Positions 46,737-60,205 are shown, numbered from the stretch's first letter. The stretch: DNA of 64,000 bases from Steromphala cineraria (GCA_916613615.1 OU744731.1:56612289-56676288); one strand, 5' to 3'. Notes: generated from the sequence alone by a model not told the origin. Numbers and translations are program-made.

Positions 46737-49700
46737 AAGAATTTGAAAGCGTTTTGACGTCAACTACACCATACATTGTTTATGTGATCTATGATCGCCT
46801 TTTAAAAGCTAACATAATAATGGTCATTACCTGACAGGGTGTCATATTGGGTAGTTTAATCTTTATTGTGAATGGTGGCAAAACTGCGTCTAGAAGAAAT
46901 TTTTATTATTACTAAAAATGCTCTTTACCATCAATACAATTATTGTTAACAATGTTATTGTATTGGTATTGGTATATGGTTAAACAAAATCTGCAGACTG
47001 TATTGTCGGGAATCTACAACATCAGGTTATTACAGAGCTCACCTACTATGAGGATTTGCTGTTCAGATTTATTTTATGGACAATTTATTATCAATAGATA
47101 AGTTTAAACTGCTCAACATAACCTATTCTTGCACAACACTCATTGACTCATAGTCAGATCTTCAACTTTCATGGTTTGTGAGCCTGTAGCCATGCAATTG
47201 TATCTGTAAGTAAGTTGTTCTTGTAGTCCTATAGCTAATAAATCGATTCCATTATGTGCTACAAAATTATTTCTCCGCATGGTGACCTTGACCTTCTTAT
47301 AACTTGGCAGTTCTACACCTGAATATAATTAAATCTTTCGATTTCATTGACTTGTTTATCTCCACAAGAAAGTCATATACAACCCCAAAAAGTAACTTAT
47401 CAATCCCAAAATTTTCTTTGATAATACTTTCTATTGAACAAAATATAGATACATAGAATTAAATGAATTGGACAAGTTTAAAATACCAAAAAATTACATG
47501 ATGATACCTTATCTCTGCATTAGTGCTAATGAATAAATTAAAATCACGATTTTCCTAAAATCATTTACCCGTGCGGTTTTCTTTCAGAGAATGTACATCT
47601 AGGAGTACAGTTGTATACCGCTATTTTAAACCACTGATTTAATTCAAGGGCAAACATCCTTACTCTTGTAATAATGCTGAATGTCATGTGTCAGCTATTT
47701 TATAACACACCATTTTAACATTTTATGTTGCTTTACAAAATAAACATTAACAAAACTTTAACATTGGTCGAACACCAAGCATCTTGTCATAGCAAAACTT
47801 GAACTATTTGAAGAGGTATACTCATACCAATATGATTCCGCCGCCAAAGGTAAATATGTTGATGATAATCCTGATAATGCTTAAATAATACCCCCTTTCA
47901 CACAGTTGCAGAAGGTGATGAAACTTATGACACCCTTCCAAGAACAAAAGAGGAATTCCATTAAAGGTTTTTAAACATATTGATCATTACGGTGCTGTCA
48001 CAACAGTTCGATCTCCTTTCCAGAACTGCTACATATTACCTGGTTGTTTAAATGGAAATTATTTATTGCTTACATCGGGAATATTAGCAAATGTGATAGT
48101 TTCGTCGGGTGATGATGATTTTGAGTGAGTGAGTTAGTGAGTTATTCTGTAACGCAGCTTTCAGCCATTAGCATTATAAATTGATTTAGAGGAAGATAAG
48201 CTAACATATATGAATATTGTTTAAAGAATGACATCTTTTAAAATTATAAAAATGTTTTGTTTCCGTTTGTAATTTCCGCATGCATTTTCCGATTAAATCT
48301 TGTTGGCAAAAACAGGCAACCACATTAAGTTATTTGTCACTTTCGGACAGATAAAAAGGTGGGTTTCTTTGAAAGCGCATAATTGACGAGCAGTTCTTTG
48401 CAAAGTATCGGCAATGTGTCTTCATCACACGATGCACCATTTATCCCTCTTGTGTAATTATGCAATTAGGAGGAGAATTGATTTAATTTACTGTCAGTAA
48501 AAACAAAGGATAACAACTGGGATAACGGTTATACATTTCACTGAAGTAAATAGCCAAATTGCAATGTGTTGTGATTCATCATTTAAGAAAATATCAAAGT
48601 GAAACAAGTGCAATGTTGCTTCATAATGTATTCGAAATCGACAATCGATAACTCAAAGGTAGATTTGGAAGAATAAAACTAGAGAATGCACGATTCCAAC
48701 GTTTAGGATTGTCTATTTTGGGTAAAGTTGAATGACATCAAAAATGTTTTAAATACAAATACTCGAATATCCGGTTTGGCATTTCAAATTCAATGGAACA
48801 TCTTCAATTAATCGAACAAAGGTACAAATATACAACTTAACTGCGTGGGTTGAAATTCTACTGTCTAGATTGTGTTCCGTTTTAACTAAATTAAACAAAA
48901 CTACAAACATTTAAAGAACAAATTGATCTCATAAGACATTGACTGGAAGACTTGTAGTTATCATCGAATAATGTTGATGTAATATCTTCCTTTAAAGACT
49001 GTTAAGAAAGGTCCTGAGAAAAAGGTTGATTTCTATTAGTAAGTGTTTGCATTTTGGTAATGAAGTAAATTTGTTACTTGATCGATCATATTGACATTTG
49101 TGGGCTAATTGCAAAGGTGATGAAATATTTCTTACGGTATTAAATGTCAATAAACAATGTTATATCAATGAATAATTGACTTACATTATACCTTAACTGG
49201 CAATATTCAATACAAAGTCCTCATAACTTGTCTGTCTTTGAAGCAATTGAAACAGTGAATAATAATTTAAGATGTGTATGCTTTTTGATGACATTTCAAC
49301 AGATCAGTTTGCTTAAGATAATACTTTAATGACCAATAGTATAATATGCTGAGCATTTAAACAGACTCCCTGCCTTTCAAATACTAAAGTTTTATTTATA
49401 TGCTTGAAGTTATATTTACATTATTACAATTCCCTCAACTAATTCTGTCCTTAGCTCTATCTTGGTTTACCAGGATAGTTAGATCAGCTGGTTCAATTGA
49501 TTCCCCAATATTTAAAGAACATTCTACATGTATATGTTTCACTTGAAATATTTTATTTTTGCATGTTCGTCTTCAATCTCTTTTCATTTAATTCTTATGA
49601 TTATACAGAACGACACGTTTTCCTTCTTATAGTGTATAGCCGACACCGGAACTAGCGAGGTGTACAGCGGATAAATGTTTCTAGCGAGGAGGGAAATTGT

Positions 49701-49981
49701 AAACCGGATCATATAGAAAGTGATTAATCAATATTTTGTCAACGTTTTCAATACAGGGTGCTTGTTACTAGCATTCGGAAATGTATAACTACTGAACAAT
49801 AACATCATTTTAATTCATTTGTTTATTTATTGTATGTATGGAGGCACACTAAAAATGTCGAACTAATAATACAGCCAGGTTCAGCTTTCATGTAATAAAC
49901 ACTCTCCATTTTGAAGTATTACAACACAAAATATCCACATTTTCCATCGGACGCCCTTGGTGGTAACCTCTTTCACTTGCT
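46737..49981. other. AT-rich intergenic DNA, no gene seen
   Basis: No open frame of note in 3.2 kb and no recognised repeat apart from a short GAGTGAGTGAGTTAGTGAG run near 48122. Confidence 0.45.
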
Positions 49982-50346
49982 TTAAAGGGGCAGAAGCACG
50001 ATTTTTGATAATTTTATATTTTGAATTTTTCACTGATAATTGTAACTTAAATGCTTAATGTATTATTTTGACAATGTAAACAATCTCACTACACAAGCCA
50101 ATCATCCATAGTCAGATGACAAAGTATGAGGATTCACATAAAATCCATTGGCGGCCATTTTGTGTGAACACCTTTAATTCATTTTGTGCAAGAAAAAGCA
50201 ATCGCATGGCTAAACTTTACCTTTTATATTTGAATTATTTCTGTTATATTTAGTTTAAAAACATTGTCTTTCAATTGGAACTATTTATTTACATTTTTCT
50301 GACATCACCGTATATGCCCCCTAAAAACGTGCTACTGCCCCTTTAA
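49982..50346 (-). mobile_element. MITE family A, copy 7 (full length)
   Basis: Reverse orientation with both ends well preserved: TTAAAGGGGCAGAAGCACG on the left and ACGTGCTACTGCCCCTTTAA on the right. The GGCGGCCATTTTGTGTGAA core is intact. It is one of the best-preserved copies. Confidence 0.9.
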
Positions 50347-50689
50347 AGGTGTTCACAAAAAGTAATAATCACATTGAAGCAAAAAATATTGACTTTCATA
50401 TTCATTTTTAATGTAACTTGGCTAAAAAATACCAAGTTTTTGTAAAACTAGTTATTCAGCGACAGTGAATCGTAAAACCAAATGAAGTTTTTGTTTCCCC
50501 AATGCTAGATGATCGTTCTATTTAAAAATCCTTATTGTTTAATTGTACATTTGTTTTGTTTATTATCAGCAGTGTTTTTCTGTTTGAAAAAGTGGGGGGT
50601 GCTTAATTAAGTTCTTTGTGTATATGTTCAATTCAAGAACCTGTAGTGAGAACGAACTAGCTCTGTTACGGCCGTTCATGCAAAAAAAA

Positions 50690-52625
50690 TAAAAAGATTA
50701 ATTGAGCATCAACCTTTCTTCTTACTGTCTAGTTGTATGTATTAGCATCACATAGATTCGTTTAAATTCTTACCAATTTACCAACATGTCATATTAATTC
50801 TGTGTTTGTTATTCACTGGATTTTTTAGCATATTATTTCAAGGAAGGCAACAATGAGTAAAGATCTTGTTTCATTTAGAAAAAATTTGTTCAGACATTTG
50901 TTCCAAAACTGTTTAGTACTTGAAAAGTCAGTTCAAAACATCAATGCATCTGATAGATTTCAACAACATGTCAAAGACGTTAATTCAAATAAACAGTTAC
51001 TCGTATTTCGAGCTCGTAAAACAAATAACACGTTTTTTATTTGTCCTTTAAACTAATTGAAAATGATGGTTATATACTACATGTACACGAAATGTACACC
51101 ATCAAATGGTGCTATTGAAATATGGCAAAATTTATTTATGCTTTCTCAAACTTCAACTTCTTACTAAAGTGTCATGCATTTGTCATTACAGGATATTGAT
51201 TAACAAGTCCACCATGAAAGTTAACTGACAAATGCTCAGTTTAAGGACTGTCTTGAAAAGGCAATATATTTACGTCATTAGCACCTCATTGTAACCAGGA
51301 CATTTTTTTCATTATTCGGGGTCGAATAAACTTTTCAAACTTTATTAAAATCGTTGTTACGGCGTTTATTCCGAGACATGAAGAATAAGCCGTTAGTTAT
51401 TCAGACATTAGCGAAAGAAAAGAGTCTAAACTTGTATCTTGTAGTTTATGTATCTTATAATGACAGATGTCCTGGCTACGAACGAGCGAGTTATTTTTGA
51501 ATTTGCAGTTTCAGCAGAAGTAAAATGAAATAAAGCATAAGAAAATAATTGTTGAAGCCAAATGAGACTCAGTAAGATTGTCCACAGAATTATGATTTTG
51601 TCATCACCTAGCTGAATAGTGTTGTTATTGTCACCATTCATTTTCATTTCGGACAAAACCACAATAATATTTCAAGAGAGTTTAAATGTATTTCCGTAGC
51701 TACAGACCATTGACGGGCTCTGTGTACAACCATTTAATCCTGCAATCTTACTGAAATTCTATCTTTATTTCCACACAACGCTATGCATTTAGATCACATC
51801 AGGCACGCTTATAACAACCAAACATGCTTTGGTGACGTCAAATTTCGCGTATACATATCCGATGTTCAGTACACACACAAAAAATGACGATTTCGAATTT
51901 TTGTCAAAAACAAGAACAACAAAACATTTACAGAAGAACTGACCATACATTCAAAAGCTGGAGAATAAATGCTCTTCTTTAATGTCACACAAATGCAAAG
52001 TACATATACAAATAAGACAGAATCTACTTCTAGAATATAATAACTGAATTCGTAAATCATCATGACATGTTCATATTACTTCAATTGGGTCTTTTGAAAA
52101 TAGAAAGCTATAAGAGTTTGTTATCCCGTATCACTGTAATGGGTTACAAGCAGTTGAACCTTTTGCATTGTCAACTTGGACGGGAGTTGGTTGGTTGAAG
52201 AAATCTGCTTCAGATCAATAGGTCAAAGGTTATGAGAAACATGCACCAAAACTCGTATGATCAGAATTCAATAAATAACAATCTAGATAATTGATGAAGC
52301 TTGAAAGTGCATTGCTAATCTGAAATTTTGGCGGCTTATTTCCTCAGTAAAATTGATCAATGGTAATCCTAACATGCATCCTCCTTTGTCGACAATAAAG
52401 AACTTATTCTCTCTTAATCTAATCATTAAACAAACAGAACAATGGGTGAGTCATGTCATAGAGACATTATTTCGGCATTAAGCGTTGTACAATACCACAT
52501 GGATTGCTGATACTTGAGTGCTGAAGTATATCTATTTTCCATAGATGAGCATTTTGATATATTCATGTTTATTCACAGGGATAAAACAAAACCACTCAAT
52601 GCAGACATGAAACGGGTTGAAACTA
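50690..52625. repeat. Duplicated non-coding block, copy 1
   Basis: Landmarks in order: GAGCATCAACCT (50704), ATTTGTTCAGACATTTG (50883), CGAGCTCGTAAAACAAAT (51009), CTGGCTACGAACGA (51473), CACCTAGCTGAATAGTGTTG (51606), GCTCTGTGTACAACC (51717), ATGACATGTTCATATTACTT (52062), GGTCAAAGGTTATGAGA (52221), GTGAGTCATGTCAT (52446), CACAGGGATAAAACAAAACC (52576). The same order is found in whole or part at 56.6-58.1 and 58.1-60.2 kb. A 67-codon frame at 50853 is not conserved as protein in the other copies, so I do not call a gene. Confidence 0.75.
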
Positions 52626-52639
52626 GAAATATGTGCATG

Positions 52640-53275
52640 TGATGTCCCCCCGCCTCAACATTTAATCAGAAAATGACCCTACCGCTGATATGTACAAAGT
52701 TCAAATTGTTTCCATGAAAACCAGAAAAATACAAGTTCAGAATAACCGGAGTAGCAAAAGGCATCACTACCCGACTAGTTCTAACCGCATATCATGTTTA
52801 GTAAAAAAATGCTTAATAGTTTAAGAGCTATAGCTCCGATATGCACTAAGTTAAACTTATTTGCATAGAAACCAGAAAAAAATAACCATATTCAGAATAA
52901 TCTAAAATAGCAAAAGACACCACTTCACTACTAGGTCTAACCACATACCAAGTTTTGTAAAAATATATTAAATAATAATATAGATATGGCCCAGAAACAC
53001 ACACTACCCCCAATATGCACTTACTTAAACTTATTTCCATAGAAACCAGAAAAATAAAAAAATCAGAATAACCAAAATAGCAAAAGACACTACTCCACCA
53101 CTAGATCTAACCACATACCAAGTTTTGTAAAACAAATATTGAATATTTTTGTAGATATGGCCCGGAAACGAAAGCATTTCGGATCCAAGGAACCACGGAT
53201 TTGCGGAATTGCGGAACCACGGACGGACCTGAAAAAATTATGTCTCCCACAAAGCTTTGCAGGGGACAAACTAAA
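52640..53275. repeat. Tandem ~174-bp repeat, three units, with GGACGGACC-type 3' end
   Basis: Units share GCACTAAGTTAAACTTATTT, ATAGAAACCAGAAAAA, AAAATAGCAAAAGACAC, CTAACCACATACCAAGTTTT and GATATGGCCCGGAAAC. They start near 52689 (most diverged), 52841 and 53015, the last two 174 bp apart. The block is bounded by GATGTCCCCCC and GCAGGGGAC. It ends in CACGGACGGACCTG, a style common in molluscan interspersed repeats (from memory). Overlapping minus-strand open frames are translated repeat. Confidence 0.75.
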
Positions 53276-53587
53276 TCCATAAATATTATACTGTACAGCA
53301 ATGTCAAACATGATTGAATGATTCGTCTTGAAGATAAATCTCGATAGATTTCTATTCCAGTACCACCATAAGTACCTTCCTGACCTCTTCCTCCTCTAAA
53401 TCTCGCAGTATCACTCTCTTGTGGATAAGTGGATTATATCTAATTTCGTTGGCTTTCAAAGTCCACTTCGTCACAAGAGACTATTTTGCAGCGCCTATCA
53501 TCATCCATTATTTGCACATACACTTTTCGTATAATTTGATAAGGCCAATTATTATTTTTATTGACTTATTGTGTTTATCATCCCAGG

Positions 53588-53931
53588 TTAAAGGGGCAGT
53601 AGCACGATTTTATGGGAAATATAAGGTGATGTCAGGGAAATGAAAATTAATGGTTCCAAATGAAAGGCAATGTATTTAAACTAAATGGAGTAGTAATAAT
53701 TCAAATTTAAATGTAAAGTTAAACCATGCAATTCCTTTTCCTTACTCAAAATGAATTAAAGGTGTTCACAAAAAGTGGCCGCCAATGGTTTTTAGGTGAA
53801 TCTTCATACTTTGTCCACTGACTATGGGTGATTTTTGACACTATCAAAATAACACATTTAGCATTAATATACACTTATCAGTTAAAAATTAAAATATAAT
53901 TTTTTTTTAAAACGTGCTATTGTCCCTTTCA
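53588..53931 (+). mobile_element. MITE family A, copy 8 (full length)
   Basis: Left end TTAAAGGGGCAGTAGCACG, right end AAACGTGCTATTGTCCCTTT. It has the core GTGGCCGCCAATGGTTTT and a ~20-bp internal deletion near ATGGGTGATTTTTGACAC. Confidence 0.88.
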
Positions 53932-55312
53932 GCAGTATCTTCCAAAGGTTATCATATACACATAGAGACTAATTATTTCATTTGAAGAATCAGGTACTAT
54001 TGTTATTGATTCATTCTGTGTGTACATGGAAAACATTATTATCATATCCACTTTTATTGAATTTAAAATATTTGAAGGTGTTTACTATTCCTGTAACACT
54101 TCATCGTATTTTAAAGAGATTTCAATCAATGTCTTTATCAAATAATATGTTTTATCGTGTTTTTAACAGCTGAAATTGACAGTTGAAAGGAGTCACATTG
54201 CATGATATCTCCCGGTTAGATATTATCATTGCGAAAATAACGAGAAACGCTCTGCTTAGGGGAGCCATATACTTCTAGTGCCAGGGTATAATAGAGCCAT
54301 TGATCGTATCATAGAGCTAATAGTGACATTGATGAATATTTATCATGATATTTCGGTCACATAGGACACCGACAACATTTTGAATCCATTTTTGTTTTCC
54401 TTTACAAAGTCATTTATAGTAATCGGCACATTTGTTCATCATCACACAAAAAATCAATGTAATTATGCTGATTTGTCCTTTAGAGAGTATTTATACATGT
54501 AGATTCTTTCATCCAAAATTAAGAAAATCAGATTTTCCAAAATATAACCCGCTCGGTAAGTCAAACGTGCCAAAATTTGAAATTGTGCATCAGTGACACT
54601 TTCAGGTTTTACAATGGTAATTTTCATACGGAAAATTGGTGATCCTTTGTCAATGGTGCTGGAGTTATTTGATTAAGTCCAGATGAGTCATAAATTAAAT
54701 GATATTAGCACTAAGCTTCTTTGTAATGTGAAAAAACTTGAGATCTACGCTTATGCATTGTAAGTGTGTATGTTTAGTGATCTCCTACTTTATTTCTTTG
54801 CTTTTCTAATAAGTTACCAAACTATGATATTACATTTGAAAGTACGGTCACGTGTGTCACAATAAGGATAGTAATTGATTATTGATTGATTTATATTGCT
54901 AAAAACGAATTAAGAAAACTTGACGCGCCTGTTCTCTCTTGGTCAACTTGAATTGTATAAAAATGGAAACATATTCCTCAGACAGTTATTGGCATGATCA
55001 TTCGTGATAGGATCATTCGAATTATGCTAGGTTTTTCTTGACATATGTGGATTATTAAGGTTGACATATGGAGGTCATGTTTGTTTGAGAGTTATCATAC
55101 AGTAACTAATGTTTCCTAACACAGGCGAGTATTTCGGAACATAATGTATTGTACGTTATCATAAGAATAATTACAGTCATTGTGTTTTCTAAACAGGACA
55201 GAATATAGATTTGTCTTACTAAATTTAGTCTGTTTTATCTAATAACTTGGAATGCTACAAATGGAACAACAGAAATAATTTTGTAGGAATATAGGAATAT
55301 ATGAATTTGTTC
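53932..55312. other. AT-rich spacer, no gene seen
   Basis: No recognised feature. Confidence 0.4.
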
Positions 55313-55665
55313 TTAGAGGGGTAGTAGCACGTTTTGAGCGGAAAGATAAGGTGATGTCAGGAAAATGAAAATAAATGGTTCCAGTTGGAAGACAATGTAT
55401 TTAAACTAAACGAAGCAGTAATAAATCAAACATATCATGTAAAGTTCCACCATGCAATTCCTTTTTTTAACACAAAATCGATTACAGGTGCTCACACAAA
55501 AGTGGCAGCCGATGGACTTTATGTGAATCTTAATAATTTGTTCTCAAACATTTAGGTAATGAGATTTTTTACACTATCAAAATAATTCATTAAGCATTAC
55601 CGGACAATTATAGGTGAAAAATTGAAATATAAAATTTCCAAAAAAACGTGCTACTGTCCCTTTAA
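55313..55665 (+). mobile_element. MITE family A, copy 9 (full length)
   Basis: Left end TTAGAGGGGTAGTAGCACG, right end ACGTGCTACTGTCCCTTTAA. The core is mutated to AAAGTGGCAGCCGATGGACT. Confidence 0.87.
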
Positions 55666-56609
55666 ATTGCTTGAATTCTATATGCTAAGAAAAGGAGATG
55701 TATAAAGTTGCAATTCTCTTAGCAAGTTCTTCCCGTAGTTTTGTCTTGGTTTCTCATTCTATTTTCATTATTTCACCAAGACATAAAAATCATTTTCATT
55801 CAGTTTTGCTAATCAAATAAAAAAATAGCTATCGTTTTCTATCTTTTTTCATTCGAGTGTTGTGACGAGAAAACAGAAAACAAGTTACAAACGTCTTTCG
55901 TTTTCATAGGTGATCGTATATTTTTACGTATACATGGAATTATATCTTCAAAAAATGAAATTGCCAGGATTTGATTTTATTAAATCAGAGAAAAAAAACT
56001 TACATCTTTTTTTTCTCGTCAAGGAAATATGCAGTCTGATACAACAGAATATTTTAACAATATGTTTTTAAACTTGGCCATGAACGAAAGCTCAAGTAAT
56101 GGTTATGTTTTTGTATTATTGTTTTCCAATTTTTGTTATTCTACTCTTGAATTTTGTAATACAAGTCCGGGAATGACTCTTTAGGCTTCTACTGGAATTT
56201 TTTGTGCATGTTTCTGTGATAGTATGAATTAAAATGATGAATTGTCAGTGAAAAAGGCCAAAAATAATTAATATATATAACTAATATAAATAAATACCTG
56301 CAACCGAAGCTACACAAAAAACATACATACATGTATTTCTTTACACATCCAAAAAATGGAAGGTTATTGGGTGAATTAAATTCGACATTTAATATCCAAG
56401 GTATTTCATCATTAAGAATGTTGACAATCCCACAAAACTATGTAAAATACCTTGTTTGTTGTAAAAACTGTTCAGTCCAAGTAACTTCACTGTGTTCATA
56501 TATTGTAAATTTATTTCTACAGATTGATATTTGTAGAATTAGGATTCCCACAAATGGTGTTTCTCTTTTTTGTTTTTCTTAAATATTTAAATCAAATTTG
56601 TCCAACAAA
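55666..56609. other. AT-rich spacer, no gene seen
   Basis: An 83-codon open frame at 56331 (plus strand) has no recognisable features. Confidence 0.4.
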
Positions 56610-58085
56610 AACGAAAACAGATTAAGGGAGCATCAACCTCTCTTCTGACTGCCTGAACAAATAGTTGCATACAAACATCATACCTTAACTAATCACCTAA
56701 TTTATCATCTATAACTTACTAACTTACATAGAATTTTGTGTCACATATGTTTTTTATTGTTTTTTATAAACAGAATGTTGTTTTATTAAAATGAGCGTTG
56801 CGATTTGTTAATTGAAAGAGAATTTGTTCAGATATTTACAAAAAATGTTCATTACTTGAGTTCATAACATCGATGCATTAATAACTGCATTTGGGTTGGT
56901 TGGTAACCGTGCTAGAATCAGATAAAGCAGATGAACTTACATTGCTTGGAGCTTTAAGCTGTGTTACTAGACTTGCCAGAGTTCGTGTATCAGTTAGACA
57001 GCCTTATCACACAAATGTTGTTCTTGGCACGTGCGTATAGATAGACTGAAGGAATCTGCCTCAGATCAAGCAATCAAAGGTTATGCGACTCGTCTACCAG
57101 ACTAGTCAACAATACCCTCCTGATTTGATTTCAATAAATATTACGCTAATATGATTAGATTTCTATGAAATAAATAACAAGATTAAAACATGTACATAAA
57201 ACTACAATGCGTTCGTCCTTCAGGAGAAAATGACATCAATTACAATTCAATTTGCCATTGACTTAATGGCGGCCTTTTACTTCAGTGTTATATATCAATG
57301 ATAGTGCTAAAATAATCCTTCTTTGATGTGTCGACAGAAAAGGCATCAAATTATCTCTTAATCGAATCATTTAAATAGAGAAAGCAACGAGTGAGTCACG
57401 TGATAGAGACAGTTTATCGTTACTAAGCATTGAACTACAATATACACTACAAGGATTGGTAGCTTGCATTTGCGTGCTGAAACTAGATCTCTTTTCTACT
57501 AATGAAAACAATTTTGTATTTTCATTTACATTCACAGGAGTAAAACAAAACCACCGTTGGGGATTTGAAACATGTCATACTATGCAAGAAACATCTGTAT
57601 TACAAGCTCCTGTTTCATAAAATATATTTACTAATGGGTTTATTTAAACACAACACCTAAACATCCTAAACTTCCTTTAAGAAGTTGTAATTCCTACAAC
57701 GAACGATATGAAACGAGATTCTTTTTTCATAAAGGTAGGATAGAAGTAGAAAGGGAATCTTGACACTGATGGTTAATACAGAGAATATAAATGTTTAAGG
57801 TGTAAAAGGCGGTAAAGGCACGAACAGCAGTATTTGTACTGAAGGCTTTTAACGGGAATGGTATCGAGACAAGCCCAATTCATTAACACATGTTTCCTGT
57901 CTGTCTGTGGAGTAGCGTATTTTCGGAAGAAATGGCTAGGCTGATGTCTACTTCCTTTAGTGTATGTATTTTAGCAGTGTGAATTAAATACCCTCTTTAT
58001 ATCCGTATTCACAACAATTTGGTAGCTTTCTTTTATTTGAGTCTCACCTTGTTCATCTGTTATACGTACCATAAAAAAATCTGAT
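56610..58085. repeat. Duplicated non-coding block, copy 2 (internally deleted)
   Basis: It starts with GGGAGCATCAACCTC and ATTTGTTCAGATATTTAC, equivalent to copy 1. It lacks the middle part (the CTGGCTACGAACGA to ATGACATGTTCAT landmarks) and resumes with GGAATCTGCCTCAGATCAAG near 57052. GTGAGTCACGTGATAGAGAC (57391) and the CACAGGAGTAAAACAAAACC segment follow. It ends with CGAGACAAGCCCAATTCATT and CTGTCTGTCTGTGGAGTAGC, shared only with copy 3. Confidence 0.72.
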
Positions 58086-58089
58086 TTCG

Positions 58090-60205
58090 GAGTTATGAGA
58101 GAATCTTTTAAGACAAAAGAATTTGTACATATATATTGCTATCATTTTCCCAAAATGCAAAACGGTTTTAAAAATAAATATATTCGTATTACGAGCTTGT
58201 AAAACAAATGAAAATATCCTTTATATGTCGTTTAAGTTGCCTCTTTTTTACTTAAGATATTCAAAGATGAAGGTTGTTTATATCTTGTGGTCCCAGACTA
58301 CCTGGCTACGAACGAAGAAGTTATTTTTGAAGTTGCAGTTTTAGCAAATGTAAAAGGAAATAAAGCATATTAATCTGTTGTTGGAGCCAAACAAGAACAT
58401 GTAGCAATGTCCACAGGGAAATTATTCAAAGTTTTACTATCACCTAGCTGAATAGTGTTGTTATTGTCTCCAGGCTTATGTTATTTTGATAAACCAACAA
58501 TTTTATCTCTAGAAAGTCTAAATGTATATCATTTTCTGTAGCTGTAGAACACTTACAAGCTCTGTGTACAACCGAAATATCAACCATTTGTTTATGCATT
58601 CCTATTAAAAGCCATTCTATATTTTTACACTGCGCTAAACATGTAGACCAGGCGCGGTTATAACAGCCCGGCATATTTTGGTTGCTGGTGACCTAAAAGT
58701 TTGTGTATTTATATCCTATGTTCAGTACCATAAGAACGAAGAGTTTCGATTATCTAATAGACGCTAATAAACAAATATACGATTCCGGGTGATTGCTGTA
58801 GCTTTGTTTTGAACGGATATGTTAAATAAACGTTTCCTTTTTTTATTTAAATGTTTTGTCTCAAATTCGATCTGTAACCACCAATACGTTCACATAACAG
58901 CTGAACTACTATACAAACACTGGAAAATCTTATTCTTTGATGTCACACAAATGCAAACTACATATACAAATTAGAAGGTTATAGTTCTGGAATAACAAAA
59001 CTGAAATCGTAAATGATCATGACATGTTCATATTACTTGAATCTAGTCTTTGGAAACAAGCAGGTTTTAAGAGTTAGTTATCACGTATTATATTAACCTT
59101 TCTGGAACGTGCATTTTGATTGCCTGGAGAAATTTATCTCAAATCAAGAGGTCAAAGGTTACAAGACCAAACTTCGCATGATCAGATTTAATCAATAATA
59201 TTCTCATATCAGAAAAGTAACTTCATAGACCATGCATGAAATTTCATTGCTAATCAGAACTATAATAATCCTCTTATATATCCTCCTTTGTTGTGTCGAT
59301 AGTAAAGAACTAATTTTCTCTTAAACTAATCATGAAACAAAACAGAAAAATGGGTGAGTCATGTCATGGAGACAGAATGAAGGTACAAAGCGTTGTACTA
59401 TACCATCAACTACATTAATTGCTGGTATTCGCGTGCTGAAACCATACCTCTTTTCCAACAATGAGAGCAATTTGGTATTTCAATGTACAATCACAGGGAT
59501 TTGATGGTTTGTAACATATCATACTTTATTACACGCCCGTGGAAGATACCGCAGTGTAATATTTATACGGCAATATTAAACTAGTGTAATATCACAATGC
59601 AAGTATGACGTCACAGAAGTGAGCTGTTGTGACGTCACAATGTAAGCGCTTCGTCACAATGGGTGCCGAGTCGCGGAACTGTTAGTTTCAGCACATTATC
59701 GGTAAGTTTGCGTAATTTTTAGAGCAAGTAATCAACAGAATACTAAACTTCCTTCCGTTTAATACTATTTTTACTCGTGAATGAATTGGTATCAAACTCG
59801 CTTTCGCTCGTTTTATATACATTTAATAAAAATAGTATTAACTGGAAGGTCGTTTAGTATGTTGTCAGCTTCCTTCAACAGGCAATATCAAAAGTGATAT
59901 GATTTTCAGAAAGCAATAGCAGTAGGGTCGAGTCATGCAAACAAAAGAAAAAATCTTGACACTTATGGTAAATACAGTGAATAAAAAGGTTTCAGGTCGT
60001 AATGGTACAAATGGCTGAAAGCTTTTAACTAGCATGATCTCGAGACAAGCCCAATTCATTAACACATGTTTTCTGTCTGTCTGTGGAGTAGCGTATTTCC
60101 GGAAGGAATGGCTAGACTGATGTCTACTTTGTTAAGTGTATGTATCTTAACAGTGTCAATTAAGTATCCTCTATGTATCATTTTGCACAGTTAAACAATT
60201 AAATA
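58090..60205. repeat. Duplicated non-coding block, copy 3 (with insertion)
   Basis: It contains ACGAGCTTGTAAAACAAATG (58191), CTGGCTACGAACGAAG (58303), CACCTAGCTGAATAGTGTTG (58441), GCTCTGTGTACAACC (58559), ATGACATGTTCATATTACTT (59019), GTGAGTCATGTCATGGAGAC (59354) and CGAGACAAGCCCAATTCATT (60043). A ~340-bp insert (about 59525-59865) interrupts the homology. The three copies are clearly diverged from each other. Confidence 0.72.
59525..59865. mobile_element. Insertion in duplicated block copy 3, with fold-back arms and twin TGACGTCA sites
   Basis: It is absent from copy 2 at the equivalent place. It contains two palindromic TGACGTCA sites (59606-59613 and 59630-59637). An inverted repeat of about 35 bp follows, with arms 59740-59774 and 59825-59860 (four mismatches, including ATACTAAAC and TTAATACTATTTTTA) around a ~50-bp loop. 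Family unknown. Confidence 0.6.

Noticed and set aside
50853..51056. 67-codon frame starting MSKDLVSFRKN
   Set aside because: The equivalent positions in the other copy of the duplicated block do not keep the frame, so protein constraint is not supported.
59740..59860. Classical transposon TIRs enclosing the whole insertion
   Set aside because: The inverted arms enclose only ~50 bp and lie at one end of the insertion, so they are a fold-back, not terminal repeats.
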